Counted from the first letter of the stretch, positions 15,715 to 25,031 are shown. The stretch is 47,482 nt of DNA from Rhizobium sp. J15 (GCF_002531825.1 NZ_NWSX01000045.1:1-47482); one strand, 5' to 3'. Notes: generated by a model not told the origin, from the sequence alone. Numbers and translations are program-made.

Positions 15715-15718
15715 CGCC

Positions 15719-16996
15719 TCAACTCCGGCCGGCGAGCGACATGATCTTCTCGCGCAGCATCTTCGCCATGTTGCGGGTGCTGCGGTACATGTGCAGCTGG
15801 GCAGCGACCTGGCGCATGTCGCGGTCGCCGTTCTGCGTCAGGCCGATCACCAGCGTTCCCATCTCTTCACGCTCCTGCCAGAAGCGGCTCATGATCGGAT
15901 GGTCGGAGACGGCGCAGGAATCGGAGCGCACGATATTGGCGTCGTCGAGATGCCATTCGGTGAGTTCGCTCATCAGAAGCTTGCCCGGCGAATAGCGGGC
16001 ATAATTCTCGTCATAAGCGGTCTTCCAGGTGTAGGCCTCGCCGCCCATCATCAGGACGACGATGGCGGCGATCGCCTTGCCGTTGAGATCGATCGTGTGG
16101 ATGCGCACGGCATCGACGGCGGCAAGGTTCGATACGGCTTCGCGGGCGAAGGCGGTGTGATAGCGGTCGGTGACGAGCGCGCTTCGCCGCTTGCCCTTCC
16201 AGCCCCCGGCTTCCATCGCCAGGAATTCCTCGAAGCGGACGTGGACTTCACGCGGCTGGCGGGCGACGGCGTAGACCGCCGTTCCCAGTTCCTCCAGCTG
16301 GCGCCACTGGCGGCGCATCTCGCGCATATGCGAGGAGGAAATGGTCTTGGCGAGATAGGCGGGTGCCTCCTCCTCGCTCTGCAGCATCGGGCGCAGATAG
16401 GGATTGGTGACGGTGAGCGGCAGGTTGCGGCTGAGCGCCACGGCTTTGGCCATGCGCACGAAGATGCCGTTCAGCCTCAGATCCGGCAGAACCAGCGTCG
16501 TCGGGAGGCTGAGATCGGGGGCGGTCAATCCCTCGAAGAAATTATCGAGGGTTTCGGCGGCATCCTCGCTATCGACGAGAGGCGTGCCGAGCGGGCCGAA
16601 GCTGTTCGACCAGCCGCGGATGATCGAGGGGCCGACGGCAAAGCCTGGCTTGTCGACCGAAAAGGGCATGAGGAAGCGCATGCGGCTGCGGCCGGCGCCG
16701 TGATCCCGGATCAGAGCGAAATTCACCTGCCGGTCCTCGAGCCGCGGCATGGCGGGCGCGAGGAAGCGGCCGGAAAAGAAGACGTTCGGCTCCATCGCCC
16801 GGTTGGAGAGGAAGTCGAGTTCTTCCTGCAGTTCGTAGCCGAGCTTACCGGGATAGAGGCAAAGCTCGCGCCCCGGCCGGCCGATCTCGGCGCGGGCTTC
16901 AGCCTGCGGTGCTTCGAAATGCAGGGAGGCCAGATCATGCACCATGCGGTTGGTGATGCTGTTGGTGCTTTCGGTGACGGGGGGCAGGCGCACCAT
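15719..16996 (-). CDS. FemAB/BioF2-like GNAT acyltransferase (CelD-type)
   Basis: 425 residues. The C-terminal half (about 215-370) reads as the BioF2-like acetyltransferase domain: SSSHMREMRRQWRQLEELG, the FLAMEAGGWKGKRRSAL segment, an AAIVVLMMGGEAYTWKTAYD strand pair and the YSPGKLLMSELTEWHLDD helix seen in CelD/FemAB-like proteins of polysaccharide loci. Such enzymes acylate sugars or lipid-linked intermediates in the cytoplasm. Its ATG follows directly on the TAG of the flippase gene with no spacer, so the two are translationally coupled. A later ATG (M18) is also possible. The acyl donor and acceptor are unknown. Confidence 0.85.
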   Translation of the reverse strand: MVRLPPVTESTNSITNRMVHDLASLHFEAPQAEARAEIGRPGRELCLYPGKLGYELQEELDFLSNRAMEPNVFFSGRFLAPAMPRLEDRQVNFALIRDHGAGRSRMRFLMPFSVDKPGFAVGPSIIRGWSNSFGPLGTPLVDSEDAAETLDNFFEGLTAPDLSLPTTLVLPDLRLNGIFVRMAKAVALSRNLPLTVTNPYLRPMLQSEEEAPAYLAKTISSSHMREMRRQWRQLEELGTAVYAVARQPREVHVRFEEFLAMEAGGWKGKRRSALVTDRYHTAFAREAVSNLAAVDAVRIHTIDLNGKAIAAIVVLMMGGEAYTWKTAYDENYARYSPGKLLMSELTEWHLDDANIVRSDSCAVSDHPIMSRFWQEREEMGTLVIGLTQNGDRDMRQVAAQLHMYRSTRNMAKMLREKIMSLAGRS

Positions 16997-18412
16997 CTAT
17001 CGAACTCTCATTTCTGGCGTTGCGGCGGAGGGGCTGGCGAAGGCGAAGAGGACGATGCCGAGCGTGCGGCGCACGGCGACATGCAGCAGGATCGCCTCGA
17101 CCGCCATGGCCGAGGCGGTGGCGACGGCAGTGCCTTCGATGCCGTAATGGGGGATCAAAGCAAGGTTGAGGCCGATATTGGCGGCCAATGCGCCGGCATA
17201 GAGCGCGACGCAAAGGTTCTGCTTGCCCGCCATCATCAGCAGTGTTTCGGCCGGGCCGACCAGCGACTTGGCGAGGATGCCGGCAAGCAGGATCGCCATG
17301 ACGAGGTAACCCGAGGTGAAGGCGCCGCCGAAGAGCGACAGCAGCAGATGGCCGGCCGCGAGCACCACGAGGCCGACGCCGAGCGCCGGCCAGAAGGTCC
17401 AGCGGGCGGCATCCGTGGCGGCGACCGCCAGCTGGGCGTGATCGCCTTCGGCGATGATCGAGGAAAAGCGCGGGCCGGAGGCGGCTTTGACGGAGAAATT
17501 GATGAAATGCACCAGCGCCATCGTCTTGGCGGCGGCGAAATAGATGGCGACGTCGTGCGGCTGAAGGAAAATGCCGACGACGACGACATCGGAATTGGTC
17601 AGCAGGAAGCTGACGCCCTCGATCAGGAAGATCGGGAAGGCAACGCTGAGCCAGGCGAGAAAATCGACCTTGCGCGGGCCTTCGTCATAATGCCGGCGAA
17701 GGCGGTAGAGCGTGGCGCCATACTGGCCAAGCGCGGTGACGAAGGTGGCGGCGAGCGCTGCCTGCATGGCGGTGACCGCCGTATGCGCCGCGCCCATCGC
17801 AATCGCGGCGAGCATGAAGGCGATGATCAGGATCGGCCGGATGATATAGACGGGGCTCAGCGCCATGACCGGCCAGTGGTTGGCCCGCGAGGTGCCTTCG
17901 AGGATGTCGCCGAGCGCGATCATCGGCATGGCGAGCAGGCCGATGAAGATCGGCACGAGGTAATAGGTCTCGATCATATCGCCGAAGAAATGCAGCCCGA
18001 GCATGCCGGCGACGAGCATCGCCGTTCCCGATAGCAGCGCGAAGATGCGCGCCGTGCCCGTGAGGCCGCGGATTTCCTCGAAGGCGCCGGCAGCCCTGTA
18101 TTGCGGCAGGAAGCGGACGATCGCCGTATGGAAGCCGAGGCAGGAAAGATCGCCGAAGACGACGACGAGCACCCAGACGAAGACGAAGATGCCGTATTCA
18201 TATTCGCCCATCAGCCGGGCGAGCACGATCTGGGACAGAAAGGCGAGGGCGGCGCTCAAGATGCGGATCGAAAAGGCCGTCAGCGCCATGCGCTGGGCAG
18301 CCGCCTTCTCGCCGCGTTCGGTGAGCACGGCGGCAAACATGCGCAGCGTCCGGCTGCCGATCGGGCGCAGGCCCGCGGGCAGCATCTTCTCCGCTGTTTC
18401 TATGACCGCCAT
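16997..18412 (-). CDS. Polysaccharide/lipid-linked oligosaccharide flippase (Wzx-like, MOP superfamily)
   Basis: 471 residues with 12 or more hydrophobic helices and the MOP/Wzx layout: a basic N-terminus, then LTAFSIRILSAALAFLSQIVLARLMGEYEYGIFVFVW, the GEYGxF-type family signature, and late helices including PAETLLMMAGKQNLCVALYAG. It should move a lipid-linked glycan across the inner membrane. The ATG at 18412 is used; a GTG three codons earlier is possible. It is the first gene of a two-gene unit with the FemAB-like acyltransferase, and no glycosyltransferase lies nearby, so the glycan must be made elsewhere. Confidence 0.88.
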   Translation of the reverse strand: MAVIETAEKMLPAGLRPIGSRTLRMFAAVLTERGEKAAAQRMALTAFSIRILSAALAFLSQIVLARLMGEYEYGIFVFVWVLVVVFGDLSCLGFHTAIVRFLPQYRAAGAFEEIRGLTGTARIFALLSGTAMLVAGMLGLHFFGDMIETYYLVPIFIGLLAMPMIALGDILEGTSRANHWPVMALSPVYIIRPILIIAFMLAAIAMGAAHTAVTAMQAALAATFVTALGQYGATLYRLRRHYDEGPRKVDFLAWLSVAFPIFLIEGVSFLLTNSDVVVVGIFLQPHDVAIYFAAAKTMALVHFINFSVKAASGPRFSSIIAEGDHAQLAVAATDAARWTFWPALGVGLVVLAAGHLLLSLFGGAFTSGYLVMAILLAGILAKSLVGPAETLLMMAGKQNLCVALYAGALAANIGLNLALIPHYGIEGTAVATASAMAVEAILLHVAVRRTLGIVLFAFASPSAATPEMRVR

Positions 18413-18547
18413 GATGAACACGCAAAACTCTGAGGTCAGGCAAATCGTCCGCGAAGTCTTGACAGAACAGGGTTAAGAAACGGTTCCGGACCGGGATCGT
18501 CATCCGGCCCGGACATGCCGGTTTTCGACGCTGCCGCAGAAACAGAA

Positions 18548-18569
18548 AATGCCGCCCGAAGGCGGCATT
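18548..18569 (-). terminator. secA terminator
   Basis: A perfect 9-bp stem AATGCCGCC/GGCGGCATT with a TTCG tetraloop (minus-strand reading) lies 22 bases after the secA stop and is followed by TTCTGTTTCTG. It is a strong intrinsic terminator that separates secA from the flippase gene. Confidence 0.9.
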
Positions 18570-18591
18570 CCGGAGTTTCTTGCGGCGTGCC

Positions 18592-21306
18592 TCAGACCTG
18601 CTCGAAAGCGCCGTGGCAATGCTTGTATTTCTTGCCGGAGCCGCACGGGCAGGCCTCGTTGCGGCCGACCTTGCCCCAGGTGGCGGGATCGTCGGGATTG
18701 CGGTTCTCAGGCGAGACGATGACTTCGGAGGCCTGGTAGATCGGCGCGAAATCGTCCTCGCCGGTCGTCGGATCCAGGTGATGGGCCTGCATCACCGGCG
18801 GTTCGGGCTCGGCGGGCGCCTGCTGCACCAGCTCGACGCGCATCAGCTGGGCGGTGACGGCTTCGCGCAGATTGTTGAGCAGCGCGGTGAAGAGCTCGAA
18901 GGCTTCCGACTTGTATTCCTGCAGCGGGTCGCGCTGGGCGTAGCCGCGGAAGCCGATGACGGAGCGCAGATGGTCGAGATTGACGATATGCTCGCGCCAG
19001 AGGTGATCGAGCGTCTGCATGACGATCGAGCGCTCGACGTAATGCATGATGTCGTCGCCGAAACGCTCGGCCTTCTCCGTGAAGGCGGCATTGGTGGCTT
19101 CCGTCAGGCGCTCGCGGATATCGTCCTCGCCGATGCCTTCCTCCTTCACCCAGTCCTCGATCGGCAGGTCGAGGTTGAGGATGTTGGCGACGCCGGTCTT
19201 CAGGCCGACGGCATCCCATTGTTCGGCATAGGCGCGCTCGGGGATGTGCTTTTCGACCAGGTCCTCGATCACTTCGCGGCGCATGTCGGAGACGGTTTCG
19301 GAGATGTTGGTCGATTCCATCAGTTCGAGGCGCTGCTCGAAGATCACCTTGCGCTGGTCGTTGAGAACGTCGTCATACTTCAGAAGGTTCTTGCGGATGT
19401 CGAAGTTGCGGGCTTCGACCTTCTTCTGCGCGCGCTCCAGGGCCTTGTTGATCCAGGGATGGACGATCGCCTCGCCTTCCTTCAGGCCGAGCTTGGTCAG
19501 CATGCTGTCCATGCGGTCGGAGCCGAAGATGCGCATCAGGTCGTCCTGAAGCGAAAGGTAGAATTTCGAACGGCCGGGGTCGCCCTGACGGCCGGAGCGG
19601 CCGCGCAGCTGGTTGTCGATGCGGCGGCTTTCGTGGCGTTCGGTGGCGATGACGTAGAGACCGCCGGCGGCGAGCGCCTTTTCCTTGAGGCTCTTGATTT
19701 CCTCGACGATCGCCTGGATCCTGGCGTCGCGCTCCGGACCCGCCTCGACATCGCCGAGTTCGCGCTCGATGCGCATGTCGAGGTTTCCGCCGAGCTGAAT
19801 GTCGGTACCGCGGCCGGCCATGTTGGTGGCGATGGTCACGGCGCCCGGTACACCCGCCTGGGCGACGATGTAGGCTTCCTGCTCGTGGTAGCGGGCGTTC
19901 AGCACCTGGAAGTCGTTGAAGCCCTGCTTGCGCAGGCGCTCGGCGAGCAGTTCCGACTTCTCGATCGAGGTCGTGCCGACGAGCACCGGCTGGCCGCGCT
20001 TATGGGCGTCGAGGATCTCTTCGATGATCGCCTTGAACTTCTCGTCGAAGGTCCGGTAGACCTCGTCGTCCTCGTCGATACGCTTGATCGGCAGGTTGGT
20101 CGGGACCTCGATGACATCAAGATTGTAGATGTTGCCGAATTCTTCCGCTTCCGTCTGCGCCGTGCCGGTCATGCCGGCGAGCTTGGCGTACATGCGGAAA
20201 TAATTCTGGAAGGTGATCGAGGCCAGCGTCTGGTTTTCCGGCTGGATCTGCACCTTTTCCTTGGCTTCGAGCGCCTGGTGCTGGCCTTCCGAATAACGCC
20301 GGCCCGGCATCATGCGGCCGGTGAACTCATCAATGATGACGACTTCGTCGTTGCGGACGATATAATCCTTGTCACGCTGGAAGAGCTTGTGGGCCTTCAG
20401 CGCATTGTTGACGTGGTGGACGATCGCGACGTTCTCGATGTCGTAGAGCGCATTGCCCTTCAAGAGGCCGGCCTGGCGGAGCAGGTTTTCCAGCTTCTCG
20501 GTGCCCTCTTCGGAGAAGTTTGCGGAGCGCTGCTTCTCGTCGATCTCGTAATCGCTGGCGACGAGCAGCGGAATGAAGGCGTCGATCGTATTATAGAGTT
20601 CCGAGCGGTCGTCGAGCGGGCCGGAGATGATCAGCGGCGTGCGCGCTTCGTCGACAAGGATCGAGTCCACTTCGTCGACGATCGCGAAATTGTGGCCGCG
20701 CTGGACCATCTGGTTCTTCTCGTACTTCATGTTATCGCGCAGATAATCGAAGCCGAGCTCGTTGTTCGTGGCGTAGGTGATGTCGCAGGCATAGGCTGCG
20801 CGGCGCTCTTCGTCGGACAGGCCGTGGACGATGACACCGGTGGTCATGCCGAGGAAGCCGTAGACGCGGCCCATGGTCGCGGCATCGCGCTGGGCGAGGT
20901 AATCGTTGACGGTGACGACGTGCACGCCCTTGCCGGAAAGCGCGTTCAGATAGACCGGCAGGGTGGCGACGAGGGTCTTGCCTTCGCCGGTCTTCATCTC
21001 GGCGATCGCATTCGAATGCAGGATCATGCCGCCGATCAGCTGTACGTCAAAAGGTCGCAGGCCGAGAACGCGGCGCGAGGCCTCGCGCACGACGGCAAAG
21101 GCGGGAATCAGGATATCGTCGAGCGTCTTGCCCTCGGCGAGAAGCGCGCGGAATTCCGCCGTCTTTGCCGCGAGCTGCTCGTCCGTCAGCGCCTTCGTCT
21201 TCTCTTCGATGGAGTTGATCGCGGCGACGTTCGGCTGGTAGGATCGCACGCGGCGATCATTGGACGATCCAAATAACTTGCGGGCTATACCGCCAAAGCT
21301 GACCAT
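18592..21306 (-). CDS. secA: Preprotein translocase ATPase SecA
   Basis: 904 residues, the normal alphaproteobacterial length. SecA drives unfolded preproteins through SecYEG using ATP. Landmarks: Walker A MKTGEGKT (104-111), Walker B/DEAD-like DEVDSILVDEAR (211-222), the GMTGTAQTEAEEF segment, VLVGTTSIEKSE, the NMAGRGTDIQLGG motif of NBD2, and GRSGRQGDPG. The C-terminal zinc site (Cys886, Cys888, Cys897, His898), which binds SecB, is intact. It is transcribed away from the ppiC-type gene, with 245 bp between their starts, and ends at a strong terminator. Confidence 0.99.
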   Translation of the reverse strand: MVSFGGIARKLFGSSNDRRVRSYQPNVAAINSIEEKTKALTDEQLAAKTAEFRALLAEGKTLDDILIPAFAVVREASRRVLGLRPFDVQLIGGMILHSNAIAEMKTGEGKTLVATLPVYLNALSGKGVHVVTVNDYLAQRDAATMGRVYGFLGMTTGVIVHGLSDEERRAAYACDITYATNNELGFDYLRDNMKYEKNQMVQRGHNFAIVDEVDSILVDEARTPLIISGPLDDRSELYNTIDAFIPLLVASDYEIDEKQRSANFSEEGTEKLENLLRQAGLLKGNALYDIENVAIVHHVNNALKAHKLFQRDKDYIVRNDEVVIIDEFTGRMMPGRRYSEGQHQALEAKEKVQIQPENQTLASITFQNYFRMYAKLAGMTGTAQTEAEEFGNIYNLDVIEVPTNLPIKRIDEDDEVYRTFDEKFKAIIEEILDAHKRGQPVLVGTTSIEKSELLAERLRKQGFNDFQVLNARYHEQEAYIVAQAGVPGAVTIATNMAGRGTDIQLGGNLDMRIERELGDVEAGPERDARIQAIVEEIKSLKEKALAAGGLYVIATERHESRRIDNQLRGRSGRQGDPGRSKFYLSLQDDLMRIFGSDRMDSMLTKLGLKEGEAIVHPWINKALERAQKKVEARNFDIRKNLLKYDDVLNDQRKVIFEQRLELMESTNISETVSDMRREVIEDLVEKHIPERAYAEQWDAVGLKTGVANILNLDLPIEDWVKEEGIGEDDIRERLTEATNAAFTEKAERFGDDIMHYVERSIVMQTLDHLWREHIVNLDHLRSVIGFRGYAQRDPLQEYKSEAFELFTALLNNLREAVTAQLMRVELVQQAPAEPEPPVMQAHHLDPTTGEDDFAPIYQASEVIVSPENRNPDDPATWGKVGRNEACPCGSGKKYKHCHGAFEQV

Positions 21307-21551
21307 GTGACTGGCCCTTTCTCAATATTCATCCCTGGCGTTTCTTTTTCGCGGCCCAGCCGAAAATCAGGCGCACGCTGAAACGCCCGGAAACTGTTCT
21401 GGACGCGAGGTTGCGTGACAGATAAGAGGGGGGTCGAATGATGTCAACGGATTTGGCGGATACAGAAAGGCCACAATCCGGTGTTGATGGCTATTTTGGG
21501 CTGGATTCAGGGGATGCTGAAACCGGCGATGGAACTGTGAAGGGTTATTTG

Positions 21552-22433
21552 ATGTTGAGCACCAATAAATTCGCCGTTTTGGCATTTGCGACTTTTGTTG
21601 CGCTCCAGGCTCCGGCCCATGCCGACGACGCCGTCGTCGCCAAGGTCGGCAATCTGGAAATCCACCAGTCGGAACTCGATCTTGCCGTCGCCAATCTCGA
21701 TCCGCAGCTAGCGCAGCTTCCCGACGACCAGAAGAAGGTCGCGGCTCTCTCCGCCGCCATCGACGTGAAGCTGCTCGCCGCCGACGCCATCACCGAGAAG
21801 CTCGACCAGACGGACGAATTCAAGAAGCGTATGCAGTATCTCTCCGATCGCGAGCTGCATAACGCCTATTTCAAGAAGCATGTCGTCGACACCGTGACGC
21901 CGGAAGAAATCAAGGCGCGCTACGACAAGGAAGTCGCCGCCCTGCCGAAGCAGGAGGAAGTCCACGCTCGCCACATCCTCGTCAAGACCGAGGATGAAGC
22001 CAAGGACATCATCAAGCAGCTCGATGCCGGCAAGGATTTCGCCGAACTCGCCAAGGAGAAGTCCACCGATCCGAACAAGTCGGAAGGCGGCGATCTCGGC
22101 TATTTCACGCGTGGCCGCATGGTCAAGGAATTCGAGGACGCGGCCTTCGCGCTCGAGAAGGGCACCTATTCCAAGACGCCCGTGAAGACCGACTTCGGCT
22201 ATCACGTCATCAAGGTCGAGGATAAGCGCGACGCCGCACCGCCGCCGTTCGAGCAGGTGCAGGATCAGGTTCGTCAGCTCGTCATGCGCGACAAGTATCT
22301 TGCGCTTCTCGCCCAGGCGAAGTCGTCCTCCAAGATCGAGATCGCGGACGAGACGCTGCGCAAGGGCTACGACGAGGCCAACAAGCAGCCTGAGCCGGGC
22401 AGCGAGCCTGCCCAGCCGGCGCCGAAGCAGTAA
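21552..22433 (+). CDS. Periplasmic peptidyl-prolyl cis-trans isomerase, parvulin/PpiC type
   Basis: 293 residues from the ATG at 21552 (AAGGG upstream). The N-terminal signal peptide ends at ALQAPAHADD (cleavage near residue 24). A SurA-N-like helical region follows (about 30-130), then the parvulin domain (about 135-235) with VHARHILVKTEDEAKDI, GGDLGYFTRGRMVKEFEDAAF and TDFGYHVIKV, all typical. A Pro/Gln-rich tail closes it. It should help outer-membrane and secreted proteins fold. An in-frame ATG at 21438 has a better Shine-Dalgarno (GAGGGGGG) but would bury the signal peptide behind 38 acidic residues. Confidence 0.93.
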   Translation: MLSTNKFAVLAFATFVALQAPAHADDAVVAKVGNLEIHQSELDLAVANLDPQLAQLPDDQKKVAALSAAIDVKLLAADAITEKLDQTDEFKKRMQYLSDRELHNAYFKKHVVDTVTPEEIKARYDKEVAALPKQEEVHARHILVKTEDEAKDIIKQLDAGKDFAELAKEKSTDPNKSEGGDLGYFTRGRMVKEFEDAAFALEKGTYSKTPVKTDFGYHVIKVEDKRDAAPPPFEQVQDQVRQLVMRDKYLALLAQAKSSSKIEIADETLRKGYDEANKQPEPGSEPAQPAPKQ

Positions 22434-22444
22434 TATCCGCATCA

Positions 22445-22472
22445 GGGCCCGGTTCTACCGGGCCCTTCCTTA
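22445..22472 (+). terminator. Terminator of the PpiC-type gene
   Basis: A perfect 8-bp stem GGGCCCGG (22445-22452) and CCGGGCCC (22458-22465) with loop TTCTA, followed by TTCCTTAT. It lies 11 bases after the stop codon. Confidence 0.88.
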
Positions 22473-22543
22473 TCGTTGTTGTCGCATTTCCGGACGGCGA
22501 GCCGGTTTCAGTCGCCGGGAAATGCTCATTGACAGGTTTCATC

Positions 22544-23785
22544 ATGTCCGGTTCCGTTTCTCCGCTCGCACCGAAATCCTTCGTCCCGATGCCTTCGCTG
22601 CGCGGCGTGCGCATGGCGACGGCGTCCGCCGGCATCAAGTACAAGAACCGCACCGACGTGCTGATGATGGTCTTCGACAAGCCGGCCGCCGTCGCGGGTG
22701 TCTTCACCCGCTCCAAGTGCCCTTCGGCGCCGGTCGATTTCTGCCGCGCAAACCTGCCGCACGGCATTGCACGCGCCGTCGTCGTCAATTCCGGAAACGC
22801 CAATGCCTTTACCGGCCTGAAGGGCCGCCAGGCGACCGAGCTGACGGCGAAGTCGGCTGCCGCTGCTGTCGGCTGCAGCGAAAACGAGGTCTATCTGGCT
22901 TCGACCGGGGTCATCGGCGAACCGCTCGATGCCACCAAATTCGCCGGGGTCCTGGACAAGATGCAAGCCGAGGCGACCGGCGATTTCTGGTTCGAGGCCG
23001 CCAAGGCGATCATGACGACCGACACCTATCCGAAGGTTTCGACCCGCAGCGCCGAGATCGGCGGCGTTGCCGTGACGATCAACGGCATTGCCAAGGGCGC
23101 CGGCATGATCGCGCCCGATATGGCGACGATGCTCTCCTTCGTCGTCACCGATGCCGACATCGCGCCCGCCGCCTTGCAGGCGCTACTCTCCGACGGCGTC
23201 GGCCCGACCTTCAATTCCATGACCGTCGACAGCGATACCTCCACCTCCGACACGCTGATGCTGTTTGCGACGGGTGCTGCGGCCGAGGACGGCCAGGCCC
23301 TCATCGAACGCGCCGACGATCCGCGTCTGGCCGCTTTCCGCGTCGCGCTCAATGAAGTGCTGAAAGATCTTTCGCTGCAGGTGGTGCGTGACGGCGAGGG
23401 TGCTACGAAAATGCTCGAAATCACCGTGACCGGCGCCGAAAGCGATGCCGCCGCCAAGCGCATCGGGCTGTCGATCGCCAATTCGCCGCTGGTCAAGACG
23501 GCGGCTGCCGGCGAAGACGCCAATTGGGGCCGCATCGTCATGGCCGTCGGCAAATCGGGCGAGATGGCCGATCGCGACCGGCTCGCCATCTGGTTCGGCG
23601 ACGTCCGGGTCGCCGTCAACGGCGAGCGCGATCCCGATTATTCCGAGGAGGCCGCCTCGAACGTCATGAAGGCGCAGGATATCCCCGTGAAAGTGGATAT
23701 CGGCCTCGGCGCAGGCACGGCAACCGTCTGGACCTGCGACCTCACCAAGGAATATGTTGCGATCAATGGCGACTATCGGAGCTGA
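22544..23785 (+). CDS. argJ: Glutamate N-acetyltransferase / amino-acid acetyltransferase
   Basis: 413 residues. ArgJ transfers acetyl from N-acetylornithine to glutamate (recycling step of arginine synthesis) and in bifunctional forms also uses acetyl-CoA. The precursor cleaves itself before a threonine nucleophile; here APDMATML places the scissile bond at Ala194-Thr195. The glycine-rich NSGNANAFTG (82-91) and the late TVWTCDLTKEYVAINGDYRS tail are family hallmarks. It is followed by a GNAT gene that overlaps its last codons and by mutT, the standard rhizobial order. Start M at 22544 has AGG 8 bases upstream; an ATG at 22529 adds five residues. Confidence 0.97.
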   Translation: MSGSVSPLAPKSFVPMPSLRGVRMATASAGIKYKNRTDVLMMVFDKPAAVAGVFTRSKCPSAPVDFCRANLPHGIARAVVVNSGNANAFTGLKGRQATELTAKSAAAAVGCSENEVYLASTGVIGEPLDATKFAGVLDKMQAEATGDFWFEAAKAIMTTDTYPKVSTRSAEIGGVAVTINGIAKGAGMIAPDMATMLSFVVTDADIAPAALQALLSDGVGPTFNSMTVDSDTSTSDTLMLFATGAAAEDGQALIERADDPRLAAFRVALNEVLKDLSLQVVRDGEGATKMLEITVTGAESDAAAKRIGLSIANSPLVKTAAAGEDANWGRIVMAVGKSGEMADRDRLAIWFGDVRVAVNGERDPDYSEEAASNVMKAQDIPVKVDIGLGAGTATVWTCDLTKEYVAINGDYRS

Positions 23786-24572
23786 TCGTTCATTGCTGCA
23801 GATATCCATTTCCCAACACAATCTGCCGCTGGTCCGCAGGCTGGAGGCCGTCGGTTTCCGCGCCTGGCCGGCGGCATCCGTGCAATATGACGGCAGCTGG
23901 CAGGTGCGGCTGACGGCCGGCCACCCCTCCAACCGGCTGAATTCCATCGTGCCGCTTGACCCCTCCGATCACCGCGATGTCGAAATCCGACTGGAAAAGG
24001 CAAGCCGGAAGTTCGAAGCCTATGGCCGCCCCGCCGTGGTTCGCCAGACGCCGCTCGCCTCGCCAGTGCTGATCGAGCTTCTGCGGGCGCAGAACTGGAC
24101 GCAGTTCGACGAGACGGTGGTGATGACCTGCGATCTGGCCGAGGCGGAACTGCCGGATACGCTCGATCACCTGCCGACCCATGACGTCGGCCGCTTCGTC
24201 GACGCCAACCTTGCGGTCGACGGGGCCCCGCCGTCGCTGAAGCCGGCGCTTGCCGAAATCATTTCGGCGATCAAGCCGCCGTCGGGCCTGTTCATGATCG
24301 AGAATGCTGTTGAAGGCCCGCTTGCGACGGTGCTTTGCGTGCAGGACAACGATCTTGCCGGCATCATGTCGCTTTCGGTCTTGGAGGCGCATCGGCGCGA
24401 GGGGCTCGGCACCGAGATCCTGACCTCGGCGCTGCGTTGGGCGCGCATGCGCAGCGCCCGCTCGGCCTGGCTGCAGGTCAAGCTTTCCAACCGCCCGGCT
24501 ATCGCGCTCTATGAGCGCCTCGGCTTTCGCGACGCCTATCACTATTGCTATTGGCAGCAGGAGCCGCGATGA
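23766..24572 (+). CDS. GNAT family N-acetyltransferase
   Basis: 268 residues from the ATG at 23766, overlapping the end of argJ by 20 bases; the ATG at 23754 is also possible. The C-terminal 90 residues are a GNAT domain: the acetyl-CoA loop in EAHRREGLGTEILTSAL, then WLQVKLSNRPAIALYERLGFRDAYHYCYW. The N-terminal 150 residues contain a second, degenerate GNAT-like half (LEAVGFRAWPAASVQYDGSW), so it may be a tandem-GNAT protein with only one active site. The acceptor is unknown; coupling to argJ and mutT suggests a small-molecule or housekeeping substrate. Confidence 0.85.
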   Translation: MATIGADRSLLQISISQHNLPLVRRLEAVGFRAWPAASVQYDGSWQVRLTAGHPSNRLNSIVPLDPSDHRDVEIRLEKASRKFEAYGRPAVVRQTPLASPVLIELLRAQNWTQFDETVVMTCDLAEAELPDTLDHLPTHDVGRFVDANLAVDGAPPSLKPALAEIISAIKPPSGLFMIENAVEGPLATVLCVQDNDLAGIMSLSVLEAHRREGLGTEILTSALRWARMRSARSAWLQVKLSNRPAIALYERLGFRDAYHYCYWQQEPR

Positions 24573-24982
24573 GCGATGCAGGCCGGAAGATATTGCTGGT
24601 CGCCGCCTGTGCGCTGATCGATGCCGATGGGCGTATCCTGTTGGCACAGCGCCCCGAGGGAAAATCGCTTGCCGGGCTCTGGGAATTTCCCGGCGGCAAG
24701 GTGGAGCCCGGCGAGACGCCGGAGGAAACGCTGGTGCGCGAACTCGAGGAAGAACTCGGCATCAAGACCAAGATCGCCTGCCTCGCACCGCTTACTTTCG
24801 CCAGCCATTCCTACGAGACCTTCCACCTTCTGATGCCGCTTTATATCTGCCGGCGCTACGAGGGCATTCCACAGGGCCGCGAGGGCCAGGCGCTGAAATG
24901 GGTGCGGCCGCAGGCATTGCGCGACTACCCGATGCCGCCGGCCGACGAGCCGCTCATCCCGATGCTGCAGGATTTGCTTTAA
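24569..24982 (+). CDS. mutT: 8-oxo-dGTP diphosphatase (Nudix, MutT)
   Basis: 137 residues. The Nudix box spans Gly43 to Ile65 and matches GX5EX7REUXEEXGU exactly, with Glu58, Glu61 and Glu62 as metal ligands. The WEFPGGKVEPGE context is typical of MutT, which hydrolyses 8-oxo-dGTP to prevent A:T to C:G transversions. Its ATG overlaps the GNAT stop codon (ATGA) and has AGGAGC as ribosome site, so it is translationally coupled. It is followed by a strong terminator. Confidence 0.94.
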   Translation: MSDAGRKILLVAACALIDADGRILLAQRPEGKSLAGLWEFPGGKVEPGETPEETLVRELEEELGIKTKIACLAPLTFASHSYETFHLLMPLYICRRYEGIPQGREGQALKWVRPQALRDYPMPPADEPLIPMLQDLL

Positions 24983-25031
24983 CAGGCTGGGCAGCGGCGT
25001 CGACGGAGTTTCGATAAGCGCCGGGTCGGGG

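Noticed and set aside
18580..21276. An 898-codon open frame antisense to secA, and similar long antisense frames over clpB, ptsP, the antiporter and the flippase pair
   Set aside because: They mirror the real genes codon for codon; the high-GC codon bias removes stops from the opposite frame. Their products are His/Asp/Arg-rich repeats without domains, and the sense genes are certain.
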